64,000 nucleotides of DNA from Hoplostethus atlanticus (GCA_034670405.1 JAXDDX010000219.1:194501-258500), one strand, 5' to 3'; numbered from the stretch's first letter, positions 36,171 to 48,045 are shown. Program-made: numbers and translations. The notes: a model not told the origin generated them from the sequence alone.

Positions 36171-37251
36171 ACTGTTCTCTAGGGAACATGTCGGTCTCAT
36201 CATCAACGGTGACTCAAAGCCAGTGTTGTTCTCAGTAAATACCAGACGTGATGTAAAAAATCAGCAGTTTGATTTCTCCAAGTAACTGCGGCAACGTTGG
36301 CAGGTTTCTTGCACACACACAAAATGGTGAACTCAGAGCAGAGATCCAACAGAAACACCCGGTGGCGAGGTGATACATTATGCACAATAATACAGCTTTG
36401 TCTTCTGCTTGTTGGGACACCAGTGGCTCGCTCTCAGCACCTCCATCACTGAGAAGGTATTGATCGACAACCCTGTCAATCACATGTCTTCAGGTCATTC
36501 TGTGATATGGGATGGTAAATATTTTACTTATTTCCCCTTTTAACTCTTGAAGTTCTTGGGCATTTATGGTAACCAGATAATAAACTACTCCTGGTGTGTT
36601 GTGATGAAGAACATCCAGTCAAGTTTAACCTGCTGTAGTAACATGATTCTTCATAATAAATGAATCCTATCCAAGGCAATCTTTAATGTTGAAACGTAAG
36701 GAAAGTCCACAGTCACCATCTGAGATATCCCACAGAGGGACAGTCGCCGCCTCCTGTCATCGCATCACCACAAACATCTCCTTTTCCAAATGAACGGTGG
36801 AAGCAGTCCATCATTGTTGTGCCGCGGCGCCGCGTGTCATCCTGCTAATAATGATTGGTGGCGTTTCATTAACAGCCTATGGTTTCCAGTAATTATGTCA
36901 GTCGTCGCTGGGTGTTAGGTTAATATCTACAGCCCCGGATACTAATGCTCATCCCAGGTCAGCCTGAGATTGATGGTCTGTGCCGCTGCAGATGGAAAAA
37001 ACATCACGGTTTCTGGTTGGCTCGAAGACGCATCAGCATTCCTCAGGAGGGTTGAGGCTTGTTTCTGTTTCCTCAGATCCACAAGAGAAGCTGACATACA
37101 ATATGTCATCACCACAAACTGCAAGTGAAACAAGTGTAATGTTACAGCTCTTAGGTCAGTTTCTAAAAATAATGTGTGATCCATAAACATTGGTCAGGTT
37201 TATTTCCAGGCCTAGGACAGTCGGGCGGTCCTCAAAAGGCAGAACAACTGA
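36171..37251. other. No gene recognised
   Basis: 36835-36935 (TAATAATGATTGGTGGCG, CAGTAATTATGTCAG) has the texture of conserved non-coding DNA; untested. Nothing else. Confidence 0.4.
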
Positions 37252-37604
37252 CATGTAACCATTTAACCATGTAACTATGTAACTATGTAACCATTTAACC
37301 ATGTAACTATGTAACCATTTAACTATGTAACCATTTAACTATGTAACCATTTAACCATTTAACCATTTAACCATGTAACTATGTAACTATGTAACTATGT
37401 AACCATTTAACTATGTAACCATTTAACTATGTAACCATTTAACCATTTAACCATGTAACTATGTAACTATGTAACTATGTAACTATGTAACCATTTAACT
37501 ATGTAACCATTTAACTATGTAACCATTTAACCATTTAACCATTTAACCATGTAACCATGTAACTATGTAACTATGTAACCATTTAACCATGTAACCATGT
37601 AACC
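37252..37604. repeat. 8-bp-unit array, about 44 copies
   Basis: Octamers TAACCATT, TAACCATG and TAACTATG arranged in blocks. The phase is constant throughout. It is not telomeric (unit differs from TTAGGG). Confidence 0.97.
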
Positions 37605-40028
37605 TGGCTGTGTTTGAAGTTGTGTATGCAGCATGTTACATCCTACAGCCTCCGACACCAGAAGGGTCACTTAAGGTAAAACAAAGAGTCTAAACTTGTG
37701 GTAGACTGATATATTGGACCAATAGTGGCCTTTCATTAAAAATATTGTTTATATCATATTGTAGAATTGATCGATACTACACTGGTTAACCGGAACCGAT
37801 TCCACATGCACTGCAGTGTTATTATTACTATCCTGGTTTTCAATGGAGTCGTAGCATCCCGCCGTCTAAACCTTCCCACGCTGCCAAGAACAGCTCTGGG
37901 GGAGCGCTGGATCCTTTGGTTTGTGCATGAACATGGTCACAGTTACAGCTACTGAATATTGGCACCAAATATCAGCATCTTCAGTCCAGAAATAACAAGA
38001 AACCGAACCAGTTGAACCCTCGGCATCTAGAGCAATGGATTCTCTCTCTATAGTCTGCAATTATATTTGTAATGATTTTTACTTCCAGGCAGGTGTTGCT
38101 GCTCTGTTCGTCTCTTTTCATCCTGTTGTCCTTCTGTCGACCACCTCCTCTGGCTTGTCTCTCTCCTCTCAGGATGACCTCCTCTGTCCCTCACCACCAT
38201 CTCCACCTCTTCTCCTCTGGTCTCATCACTGGAGAGCCTCCTCCTTCGATGCCAACGCTCAACGCTCAGTTCACTCATAAGTTGCGAGCAGCATCTCTCT
38301 CGTTTCTTGGCTCTACAGCGTGTCCTGTCATGTTGGGTGCAGCTGAGGGCATGGGAGGGTATATATATATATAGAGGTCATTCCCACTGAAATTGCATTG
38401 GAGAATTCTGTGGGACTTTTATTTTATTATTTGTTAAAACTTGACACACTGCAGCATAAACAGCGGATTGATAAATCTTTTAGAAAAACCTCCAGTGGAT
38501 ATATTGGTTTTCTATATATTCATTTATTCAGTTTTGTGTTGCTGCAAGTTTGGCGGCATTCCAGATTTATTATCCTATATTCCTACACACAGGTAAAAAT
38601 ATACATTTCTACCGATCACTTTCAACGCACCGTTCGTTCTGATTTCTTGCTATATGGGTGTTTCATCCCCAAGCGTGCCGGAGCGCATCCTAACATTGAG
38701 CCTCTCTGTCTCATGTAGCTTCATCAAGGCCACAACCATGTAGAACAGGATTTTTACATGATATCTGATTGCGCGCTTTTACTTTGAAGCCCAAACAGTG
38801 CTGCTGCCGTAACTCTAATAAGGAAGAATCGGCTGCCAGGTTTGAGGAAACCGTTTTTTCGGTAAAAATTATGACAAACATTACATTTACTGAGCTACGA
38901 GTACTTAATGGAACATCTGGTGCCTTAGTTTTACGGGTTTTGTTATTTCGTCTGTAGTGAATTTTTCCATCTGCAGGAAAGTTTTGGGCCAGCACAGAAA
39001 GTATTTTTGTCTGACATTGGCTCGTCAGCTGGTCGGCATCGTCACGCCCAAACTTTTGGATGAGGCGGTCTGTGGAGACGCTGCCACCTAGAGGCGCATT
39101 TCCTCCCCACTCATCTTTAAAGGACGATCTATCAGAGGAGAGCTCATTTATAAAGCAGCCTCAGCTTCTACCCATCTCTCGTTTATCACCAGACTACTGT
39201 ACATGCCTCCTCAGCACAACGAGTCCACTTCCTAATGAACTATCAATTAGCAATCATTGAAAATTATAGTGATCTATGGTTATAGTGCAGTCGAGGATAC
39301 AGCATTATTATGGGCTTATCCCAGATCATTTAAAAGATTAGTCACTTGTCAAGTGTTATTCATGTCATGCTCAACTACAAAATCTGATCCAGTTTTGTGT
39401 TGCACCTTTAAGAATGTTAATTTAAGACTTTTTAATGTCAGTTAGTATAAAAGACCAATTTCACATCTGGAAAAACATGAAAATATAAACAACAGGAACA
39501 CCAAGAAACCACAAAACTTTAAATACCTCAGAAACGGACTTTAAAGGCTACATTTAACTGTACTGAAGACCATTTAAGGCCTTAATAATAATACCTGCAG
39601 ACACGCTGATAAAACAACAACAAACCCCTCAGACTCTGTGACTCCCGTTGCTGCATGCTTCATGTCCCAGCTCCTATCTATGGGTTTTGCTTCAATAATA
39701 TTCATATGTGGCTTTTATTTTGAAGCCAGTCATCATTTTGTGAGAGGAGGCATGTTTTTTCATTCAGAGTGTCGCTCCATCCTTCGAGGTTTATCTCAGT
39801 TTAAACCTGAAAATCACCAAATTGGGAGTCTAGTTTTTGAATGACAACTGCAAAATACTGGAACATTGATGTATGATGTCATCCTTATCCTCATGATGTA
39901 TGATCTCATCCTCATCCTCATGACAACCAGCATCAACTTTTTTTTTTGACATTTAAACATCTATTAAACTGAAGTCACAAAATGGAGTGAGTGGCCCAAC
40001 AACCGATACACAAGCATACAATACAATG
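37605..40028. other. No recognisable gene
   Basis: A plus frame at 38072-38374 begins just after a 3'-splice-like CTCTCCTCTCAG but has no known domain. A short (TA)n run lies at 38359-38372. CTTTTACTTTGAAGCCCA (38777) and CTTTTATTTTGAAGCCAG (39712) may be scraps of one repeat. Confidence 0.4.
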
Positions 40029-40170
40029 CAACACACACACACACACACACACACACACTACACACACACTCCTAGCTGAACACAGAAATCAATCTATATT
40101 TGACCACCAGTGTTAACAGCTTGGTAATGTATGGTTGTAATTAGTCATGGATGAGGTGGCAGAGAGCATG

Positions 40171-40224
<54 letters not shown>

Positions 40225-40346
40225 TCCAAACAGATCTAAATAAATAGGCCAGAACAGTGTCATTAATATTCAGGGTCTCACTGTAATTTCACCTCTAATC
40301 AAAAGACTGGATCTGCTGCAGCATCCGAATTACCACTGACCTGGGC

Positions 40347-40389
<43 letters not shown>

Positions 40390-40480
40390 ACTTTGCTAAA
40401 GTAAATTACCCAATATTGAAAACACTCAGGGTCAGAATTCTGAGACTCAGAGAGTGGCAACTCACACACTCACTCTCTCA

Positions 40481-40520
<40 letters not shown>

Positions 40521-40639
40521 CTGGCGTTTCAATTACATTACACAGTGCTGGCTAATTGCTGGAGCGATGTCTTCTATAATGACTTTTCGGGGGGCAGAGG
40601 AATTAACATGCAGAGAATGTCCCAGCTGCTCTGATTGAC

Positions 40640-40686
<47 letters not shown>

Positions 40687-40773
40687 TTACTTACCTGCAT
40701 ACACACTATGGCGCGCACTCAGTATACTTTCTTAACTGCGCCCACAAATGCAAACTCTCAATATTAACAGTAA

Positions 40774-40838
<65 letters not shown>
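40029..40838. repeat. Cluster of six (CA)n arrays
   Basis: Pure CA arrays at 40029-40058, 40177-40221 (with a CGCGCG lead), 40348-40383, 40482-40518, 40645-40684 and 40774-40837, spaced about 130-170 bases. The intervening sequences do not resemble one another, so this is not one tandem duplication. Confidence 0.95.
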
Positions 40839-40839
<1 letters not shown>

Positions 40840-42390
40840 CATCATAGTTCAGCTGAAGGGCTTCAGGGACGGAGCCAGCGAGCCCGCTAATGTCCCCGTC
40901 TTGGTTTATGGTTATTAAAACGCCGGGAAGCGGCTGTAATGAAATAGTTGTGGATTAAGGTTTGGAGCGTAATGGAGGGAGGAGGCACGGCCGGTCTTCA
41001 TAATGGAACAAGCCCCACAAGGCCTGGCGGGAACAACAAGGCCAGCTGAAGCACAGTCACATCCATCCCTCTGATGTTTAGTGGCTTTGGTAATTGCAGT
41101 TTAAGGGCAAGTTACCGGCTAATTGTTGGGCTGGTTTTTGATGTCGGTTTCTACATCTGTCGCTGTTTTTGGATCCCGGAGGCGTCTGCAGGGCCGGAAG
41201 TGTTCAGGGCTTTGCTGTTTCTCTTCCTCGGACCGACAGGTTGAATCACTTCCATCACCCCGGGGCGTGTCAACCTTAATATCAGTCAGTGATGATGAGC
41301 ATTATTTCCTCCAGAACGTACTCTTTGAAGACAAGTGGCTTTTTGACCTGGTTTCATAGTGGACCACTGAAGGCCTGGCAGTTTATATAGTGGAACAACA
41401 TGGTGGGTTCAATACAGGAGCATTTCTCCCTCTGTTGTAGAAAGGGTTAAAGGAGCTTTAGGGGTAAATAAGAAACCAACCAGTCTTTTAGTACTTATCT
41501 GTCATGTGTTGAGTGAGTCTCATGAAGCCTGTTAAAACCCTCTTGGTACGATTTCCACAATTCATGGGCATGAACACAACTGAGCAATTTGGAAATGCTA
41601 ACCGTCTACTTAGCATGCTGTATGCTAAAGCGTTAGCATGCCACCACACAGAGATATCTACAGACACCAAGATGATGTTGGTGCCAATCCTCTGGTCACA
41701 TATTGGGTCAGGCTGGTTGCTGGCCAGGTCCAGGGCCTGGTCCAGGACCTGGTCCAGGACCTCAGGGTGGTTAGCTAGGCTCGCTGTTTCTTCCACTGTT
41801 CAATCATCTCAATCCTGTTACTGTTTTCATGTGCTGATCATATTCCGTTGATTTAAAGTTGATAAATCTGATTGACTATCAGCTTGTTTGTGATAAATAA
41901 ACTTGACTAGACCAAACTCCCAAAAAGTCGGTGCAGTCCTTTAACATGAGAATATTAAGTTGGTGAAACTGAAGATGGATGGGAGCTTCTGCAGCAGACA
42001 GACAGTATGTGGTCTAAAAAGTGACTTCCCCAACACTCATAATGAATCATTTCTGCCCATCGACACCGGGCCTCAAAGAGGCAGCTGGAGGGGAGGGGGG
42101 GCGACTCAGAGAATACAGATGAGGAAAACACAGAAGTAATTTGCTGAAGTTTTATCACCGAGGAACCTTGATATGTTGGTCAGGTACAGTTGCAGCCGTT
42201 TGAAAAGCCCAGGGTAGCAGACGGGCAGACGGGGAGTCGAGGTTCGGGTCTGTGTGAGTCATTTCCACCCGACAGACCCGACCAGTTCTATTTGTTAGCA
42301 ATGATTGTGCACGTCACACACCGTCCTCCATTTTCTCTGCAGACTGCCTTGCAGACTGTGACGCTAACAGGGAAACCGAGACACCCCTCC
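40839..42390. other. No gene; 12-mer repeat and possible conserved non-coding DNA
   Basis: 40880-41125 has unrepetitive, homeodomain-core-rich sequence (TAATGAAATAG, GGTAATTGCAG) that might be conserved non-coding. CTGGTCCAGGAC repeats about three times at 41728-41765. TAGC-rich teleost repeat debris (GCTAAAGCGTTAGCATGCC) lies near 41625. Confidence 0.4.
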
Positions 42391-42412
42391 CGTATCAAGA
42401 CGTCTTGATACG
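42391..42412. repeat. 22-bp perfect palindrome
   Basis: CGTATCAAGAC followed by its exact reverse complement. No loop; centred on an AatII-type GACGTC site. Confidence 0.95.
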
Positions 42413-42476
42413 TCTTGTCAACAGACCTGTAATATTACATGGTGTCGTTTCCCACCTGCTAATACCATTTTGACTT

Positions 42477-42600
42477 TACGGTTTCAACCGGCGAGCCAGG
42501 TATCTTTGATGTCTGATGAAATGTAACATCAGACAGTGAGGTCGGGGTTGGCTGACACCTCATTACCGCTATCTCATCTGTAATGAGGTGTCAGCAATTT
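42477..42600 (+). repeat. Direct repeat copy 1 with 16-bp hairpin
   Basis: GATGAAATGTAACATCAGAC, GTCGGGGTTGG and CACCTCATTAC.GCTATCTC recur in order at 45085-45210. In this copy GCTGACACCTCATTAC pairs perfectly with GTAATGAGGTGTCAGC across a 13-base loop (42549-42593). Confidence 0.75.
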
Positions 42601-43227
42601 ATTCTTTCAGATATGAACCTGCTCTTTTCTATAGAAATGTGACTCAACAAAAGTACCAATATTTTTGACTGCTGGGGAACCTTGACTGCTGCACACATCT
42701 CATGCTAAAACAGAATAGACTTTTTTAGTGACTTTTGTATTAAGAAACATCATACACTAGTATCTTAAAGGAATTGAAAGCTGTAAAATGCAACGTTTTT
42801 CACATTCAATAATAAATAGGATATATTGTACATTACCAGTCTTTCTGCCTGTGACTCAGCATGCGTAAATCCCCCCATTGGCCTGAAATTAGCTTTTTAA
42901 TGACACAACGTATACAGTTTGCTGTGGGCGTGTCGTGTGGGCGTGGCCAGCGGTGAGGCTAGTGGAGTTTACTGGGGTCCTACTAATTGCCTCAAACAAC
43001 CTGTGGCAGACTGGGGCATCAGCCACAATGAAACTGTGGCGAAGGAACTACATTCCCCAGCAGGCCACAGTCAGTCAGCCATCTTGCCCCCAGCTGAAAC
43101 AGATCACCAATCAGCCAGGTGGGATCTGATTGTGTGACAAAAGAAAAGGGAATCTGCAGGTCAAGAGGGAGAGACGAGCAGAGAAGCTAGGAGATCCCCT
43201 CACTGTCTTGATCTGGACGGAGACGTT
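42601..43227. other. No gene; weak dispersed repeat at 43010-43125
   Basis: 43025-43125 resembles 28410-28480. Two short overlapping plus frames here have no known domain. Confidence 0.4.
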
Positions 43228-44756
43228 TAAGGCTGGGCTCACACCACAGGTTTTAAAATCCTAACCGATTTTGAAATCGGGTTGCATCACGCACGAGGAG
43301 AATCGTCACAGATGTTCTTCTCTCTAATCTCAAACACGCACAGACTACAAAATCTGAAAATAATGGTGCATCACACACTAGAGGATATTGCTAAGATTAT
43401 CGTGCCAGAGGGAGCCTGAATGCACCGCCTCGCGTGATCTCACGGGGAAGTAAATGTAAACAAAACTGAGACTGACATGGTGAAACCGGTGCAACTTGCT
43501 TTACTTATGCTTTGCAGTGAGAAAGAATCACTGTTTCCCCTCAAATGCCCCTATATTGCAACACGTAAGGTAAAAGACGTTTCATTCATTCCCGCCCACA
43601 TTAGGTAAAATAAAGCATAGACATAAAACGGGAAGAATATTTACATTTTAATCCAATCAAAGAGGACAGAATCAAATGCATAGTGTACATTGCAACCAAT
43701 AAAATAGTTTAAATGCTGTGATGTGTGTTACCTTGTTTACAGTGAGCCGTTAAACTAGCTGAACTAACCTTAACTATCAATATTGCAAATATGCTTCTGC
43801 AAACATGTCAAAAGAACCAGTGCATCAGAAAGGAAAATACAGTCAAACAAAACTGAACTTCAACGTTAATAATGTTACATCCCTGACGTCCACAACTTCG
43901 TTGGAGCCTGGCCCTCCACTAGAACCAGCAGCCAGAAGAACCCCAAAGCAGCAGCCCTGTGCCCGCTGAGACTGTCAACCCGCCGGCATTGAACCAAAAC
44001 AGGCTAGCGCTGGCTCCGACTGCCTGGAGGGTTGTTGTCGGGACATAGAGACGGGTAAAGCTGCACAGCTAATTGTAGACAAAAAGGAGACCGCTAGATC
44101 GTTTGGCCAAAGAGAAAGTACTTTAATGCAAATTGGTACAAAAATAGAGAGCGGTTAATTCTTTGCTGCTGTCAAACAGTTTGTAACTTTCTCCAAATGT
44201 GGAGATGACGGCGTCCGCCAGCCTGTGGCTGCAAGCAAGCTATAGTTACTCCGCAGAAGTTTAGTGCGAGTCTCCGGTCTATCTACCGCTACACACACAC
44301 AGTCACACATACACTCTTTTTGGCCCCCGCACTTCTGAAATTAATCCGGCTCTGTGCTTGGAAGACACGTTATATAGGCAGTCGTGTTCTTGCCACATAT
44401 CGACAAGCCTTTCCTCCATCTCAGCTGTCCAACGCACCCGTACAACAGTTTGTTGTTGTTTCTTCATTCACTTCCGTGTCCTTGTAGATTGTCTCTCTCA
44501 TTGGCTATTGTGGTCCCGCGCGGAAAGCAGTGACGTAATCATCCCGATTTGAAATCCTAGATATCAAACACGTTTGATATTATCGAGGCGGCCCCGATGC
44601 GTCCCCGAGCGGATCTGGATGTTAAGATTGGATCTGTAAACCGCTCACATTACCAGATAATCGGTGCCGAACATCGGTGCCGAACAAGATCACTCCGCCG
44701 ATTGCCGAATCGGGGATAAATCGGCCGAATTATCCTCTAGTGTGAGTCCGGCCTTA
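43228..44756. mobile_element. Non-autonomous DNA transposon, 1.5 kb
   Basis: TIRs TAAGGCTGGGCTCACACCAC (left) and, on the minus strand, TAAGGCCGGACTCACACTAG (right) match at 19 of 23 positions. Sub-terminal regions share CGATTT/ATCGG-rich motifs that are common in teleost elements of this look. Both sides carry GTT, which might be a 3-bp target duplication. No transposase is encoded; a short palindrome (ATATCAAAC-AC-GTTTGATAT) lies near 44562-44581. The superfamily is uncertain. Confidence 0.7.
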
Positions 44757-45084
44757 GTTGTCCGATAACCGAGAAACCTCCGGTGTCATCTGTGACAGGA
44801 ACGTGCCCTCAGACTGGATTTGGGAATCCCGGCTTTTCCCCGGGGCCAACACGAACCCCAAACAACCCCAACCATAGGGGGTATAGGCTCCTGCATGAGT
44901 CAGTGTATTATATACATGTTCGTATGTATATATCAGTATGTTTGTTAGTTGTAGTACTTTACATCTCTTGTTTTTTTGGGTTTGTTTGGGGCTGTTTTGA
45001 GGACTGTAAAACTCAAACATCTTCCTCTTGCTGGCATGTTAAGTCGCCTAGTGCAGCTTGACTGGGAGTTTGTGAATCACTGCT
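44757..45084. other. Nothing recognised
   Basis: Short open frames on both strands without known motifs. Confidence 0.45.
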
Positions 45085-45210
45085 GATCCCATTCATGTCA
45101 GTCAACCAGGTGTCTCGTCTGGTGTCTTATGAAATTTAGCATCCGACGCTGTGGTCGGGGGGTTGCTGGCACCTCATTACAGCTATCTCATCTATCTGCT
45201 ACTTTTCTTC
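45085..45210 (+). repeat. Direct repeat copy 2
   Basis: Partner of 42477-42600 (TATGAAATTTAGCATCCGAC, GGCACCTCATTACAGC, TATCTCATCT). The hairpin's second arm is missing here. It is followed by a poly-T run (45211-45229). Confidence 0.75.
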
Positions 45211-45229
45211 TTTTTTTTTTTTTTTTTTA

Positions 45230-45982
45230 CTTTCTGGCATATTCCTTGGCTGACGAAGGAAAGCTGCTGCGGTTTGTTCCGGCGAGACATTAACTTGATG
45301 GATGCATGTGAAATGCACAATGCGTCCGGGTCAGAGATGGGCTAATCCAATGTAGTTGATGTCTCTCTTTATCACTCTCCAAGTCTTCTCTCTCTCTTTC
45401 ATATCCCTCTATTTGTCACCCTCCACTCTTGAGTTTGCATCTCATGAATATACTCTGGTGATTCGGCACTCCTAATGTACACGCACACACTCACACACAC
45501 ACACACACACACACCAGCTAGTGGAGTTCGGCCAGGCCAATGAGTTAACTTTTCTGAATAATTAAGACTACACTATATTTTATTTTGGTCGATTCCCCGG
45601 GGAAATCAACGGATTGAATAGCTCTCTTTCTCTCTCTCTCTTTCTTTCTTTCTCTCTCTCTAACTCAACTTTCTCTCACACTCAAACTCAACTCTCCCTC
45701 TTGCACGTTCAAGCTCAGCTCTTTGTTTCATTTCACACCCATACAAGCATGAGGTTAGTTGAAGTTCATTATAAGTTTGAAAACACGTTGCTGTTATCTC
45801 TCTCTCTCTGGCTCTCACTCTTTCTCTGCTCTTATTTCCTCTCTGACTCTCATTTCTCTTTTTCTTTCAAGTTCAAACTGAAATCTGCTTTATTTCCAGA
45901 GCAGCATGTTATATATCAACTGAGATTATGACATTAACTCTGATTCTCGCAGCCTCTGGGGCTGCAGGACTACAGAAATACT
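45230..45982. other. No gene; CA and CT microsatellites
   Basis: (CA)n at 45483-45514 and TCTCTTTC-type polypyrimidine at 45622-45662 and 45797-45880. Nothing coding. Confidence 0.5.
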
Positions 45983-46325
45983 GCATTCTGATTCCGGAAC
46001 CCCAGCATTCTGACTCCGATTCCGGAACGCGAACATTCTGATTCCGGAACACGAGCATTCTGACTCCGATTCCGGAACACGAACATTCTGATTCTGATTC
46101 TGGAACTCGAACATTCTGATTCCGGAACACGAACATTCTGATTCCGGAACTCGAACATTCTGACTCCGATTCCGGAACACGAACATTCTGATTCCAATTC
46201 TGGAACTCGAACATTCTGATTCCGGAACATGAACATTCTGATTCCGGAACACGAACATTCTGATTCCAATTCCGGAACCCCAGCATTCCAATTCTGATTC
46301 CACAACCCCAACATTTTGATTCTGC
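45983..46325. repeat. 22/28-bp-unit minisatellite
   Basis: Base unit CATTCTGATTCCGGAACACG AA with frequent 28-bp variants that carry an extra GACTCC. About 14 units. About ten carry the palindrome TTCCGGAA. On the minus strand the array reads open and in frame with the gypsy RNase H remnant, giving spurious RNQNVRVPESE repeats. Confidence 0.96.
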
Positions 46326-46374
46326 CTCTTTGACCTGACAAACATCTTTTCAAACATGTTTGATGTTGTCCGGC

Positions 46375-46587
46375 GAGTTTTCGGCTAATGTACAGCACCG
46401 GGCGGTCAACCCCCTCCACCTGCTGGGACAAAACGGCTCCCAGCCCTCTGCCCGATGCGTCAGTCTGGAGACAGAAAGGGAGAGAGAAGTTAGGCATATG
46501 CAGAACAGATTCCCCACAGAGGGCCAATTTTACTCCATCAAACGCCTGTTGGCACCGCACCGTCCACTGGACCGGATCTGACGCACC
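46375..46587 (-). pseudogene. Gypsy RNase H N-terminal fragment
   Basis: Same frame as the reverse transcriptase, after the TGA. It contains CQQAFDGVKLAL and FCLQTDASGRGLGAVLSQ (first catalytic aspartate in TDAS) and RPVLYISRKL, after which homology ends near 46385 and the minisatellite side begins at about 46325. Confidence 0.88.
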
Positions 46588-46590
46588 CTT

Positions 46591-47329
46591 TCAGGTTAGG
46601 TCGGTCAGGGGGCTGGTCAGTTCCGCCAGCCCCAAGAACCGCTTCACCTCTTTTTTTGTCTTGGGTCTCGGGCAGGCCGCAAGTGCTGCAGTTTTATCTA
46701 TCTGGGGCCGCACCAGCCCTCCTCCCAAGTGGTACCCCAGATACCGTACCTCCCTCCGTCCAACCGCGCACTTCTTCGGGTTGGCCGTGAGCCCCGCCTG
46801 CCTCAGGGACTCGAGCACCGCTCCCACCTGCTGCATGTGCCGCTCCCAGCTGTCACTGTGGATGACAACATCATCCAGGTAGGCAGCGGCATATGCAGCG
46901 TGCGGGTGCAGCACCCAGTCCATGAGGCGCTGGAACGTGGCTGGGGCACCGAACAAGCCGAACGGAAGCGTCACAAATTGGTACAAACCGTACGGAATAG
47001 AGAAAGCCGTTTTCTCCCGGGACTCTGGCGACAAGGGAATCTGCCAGTAGCCCTTGGTTAGATCCAGCGTCATAAAAAAGCGAGCGTTGCCTAACCGATC
47101 TAGCAGCTCGTCGACCCGGGGCATTGGGTAGGCGTCGAATTTTGATACATCGTTCACCCTGCGGTAGTCCACACAGAACCAGATAGACCCATCGGACTTG
47201 CGGACAAGCACGATGGGTCTGCACCAGTCGCTGTGGGACTCTTCTATTACCCCCATCTCCAGCATGGCCTTCAATTTTGCCTGCACGATTTTACGTTTAT
47301 GCTCGGGCAGCCGATACGGCCGGGTACGT
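46591..47329 (-). pseudogene. Gypsy reverse transcriptase
   Basis: Begins with RPYRLPEHKRKIVQAKLKAM and continues through FCVDYRRVN, LDLTKGYWQIPLSPES, LPFGLFGAPATFQRLMD and the catalytic YLDD (codons at about 46881-46870), then KKCAVGRREVRYLGYHLGGG and FLGLA. Fingers, palm and thumb are therefore present. After FLGLA roughly a dozen residues usual in the family are missing in frame, and TSPLTDLT is followed by an in-frame TGA (46588-46590). Confidence 0.93.
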
Positions 47330-47570
47330 GTTTTATCATATCCGAGGTGTCCAGCTATTGGGTTATGGTGGTTATGGCCTGGAAAAGCATTTCCCGGCGG
47401 CTCTTCGGCACCAACAACTGGGTGATTTCCTCCCCGGACTGAGTGTCACGGCTCACTCTATACAGTCTGTCCCTAACCACCAAAAAGTATGGGTGGGCGA
47501 GCGCGGCGTCAGGGCGCACCTTTTGACCGTCAATTTGCATCACTCGGTCAAAGGCAAAGCGTAGGGTGTC
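47330..47570 (-). pseudogene. Gypsy integrase zinc-finger fragment, misplaced
   Basis: The frame contains HPYFLVVRDRLYRV, then QLLVPKSRREMLFQA, the region leading into the H2C2 zinc-binding domain. The HH part (HNHHNPIAGHLGYDKT) follows in a different frame, so there is a frameshift near 47375. The integrase sequence stops at GYDKT and switches without a gap into reverse transcriptase N-terminal sequence. Its place upstream of reverse transcriptase is not the family order. Confidence 0.8.
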
Positions 47571-47668
47571 GTACCAGGGCCGGGGGAGCCGCCTGACGTG
47601 GCTCCACCGTCCCGCCCCCCTCGCCAGCGTCGGAAGACCCCGCGTCACCACTGAGCGCCGCGCAGCAC

Positions 47669-48025
47669 TCACATTTCCCTCCGAGCCGCGGCCGGCAGAC
47701 CGTGGACGGCGAGCTGGGCCTCCCCGGTGAGCAGGGGCAGCAGCCGTACGACCCGCTCCTCCGGGGTCCACCTGCCCACGTCCGCCGACAGCTCGAAGGT
47801 GGCGAGGAAGGCCTCGGCATCATCCTCGCCGGTCATCCGCTGGAGGCTGATCGGATCGGCTGATCCGCACTGCGGTCCCGCAGCAGCTCCTGCACCGCCC
47901 CGCGCCCCTCTGACGCCACCTGCGCCACGGCGAGAAGCGTCTGGGTCTGCTGCTGCAGGACCGCCGCCTGCGCCTCCTGCCACCAGGCGGCCCACCAAGT
48001 TCTCCAAGGGTGACGGCTCTGCCAT
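47669..48025 (-). pseudogene. Gypsy gag N-terminal fragment
   Basis: A 119-codon frame opens with ATG at 48025, directly after the primer-binding site. It has an Ala/Gly-rich N-terminus and then MTGEDDAEAFLATFE at residues 64-78, a hallmark of teleost gypsy capsid N-terminal domains. The frame closes near residue 118; the remaining capsid, nucleocapsid zinc knuckle and protease are deleted before the integrase-like part begins. Confidence 0.85.
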
Positions 48026-48026
48026 G

Positions 48027-48044
48027 ATCCCGGACGAGCCCCCA
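48027..48044 (-). promoter_or_regulatory. Primer-binding site, tRNA-Pro type
   Basis: The 18 plus-strand bases ATCCCGGACGAGCCCCCA equal the 3' end of tRNA-Pro including CCA, so the minus-strand RNA would pair perfectly with that tRNA. tRNA-Pro is the primer type known from gammaretroviruses and several gypsy lineages. The gag start codon lies one base downstream. Confidence 0.92.
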
Positions 48045-48045
48045 C

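Noticed and set aside
37252..37604. Interstitial telomeric repeat
   Set aside because: The TAACC look is superficial: the unit is eight bases and not TTAGGG-derived.
45614..45931. 105-codon Ser/Leu-rich plus frame
   Set aside because: Driven by CT-rich low-complexity sequence.
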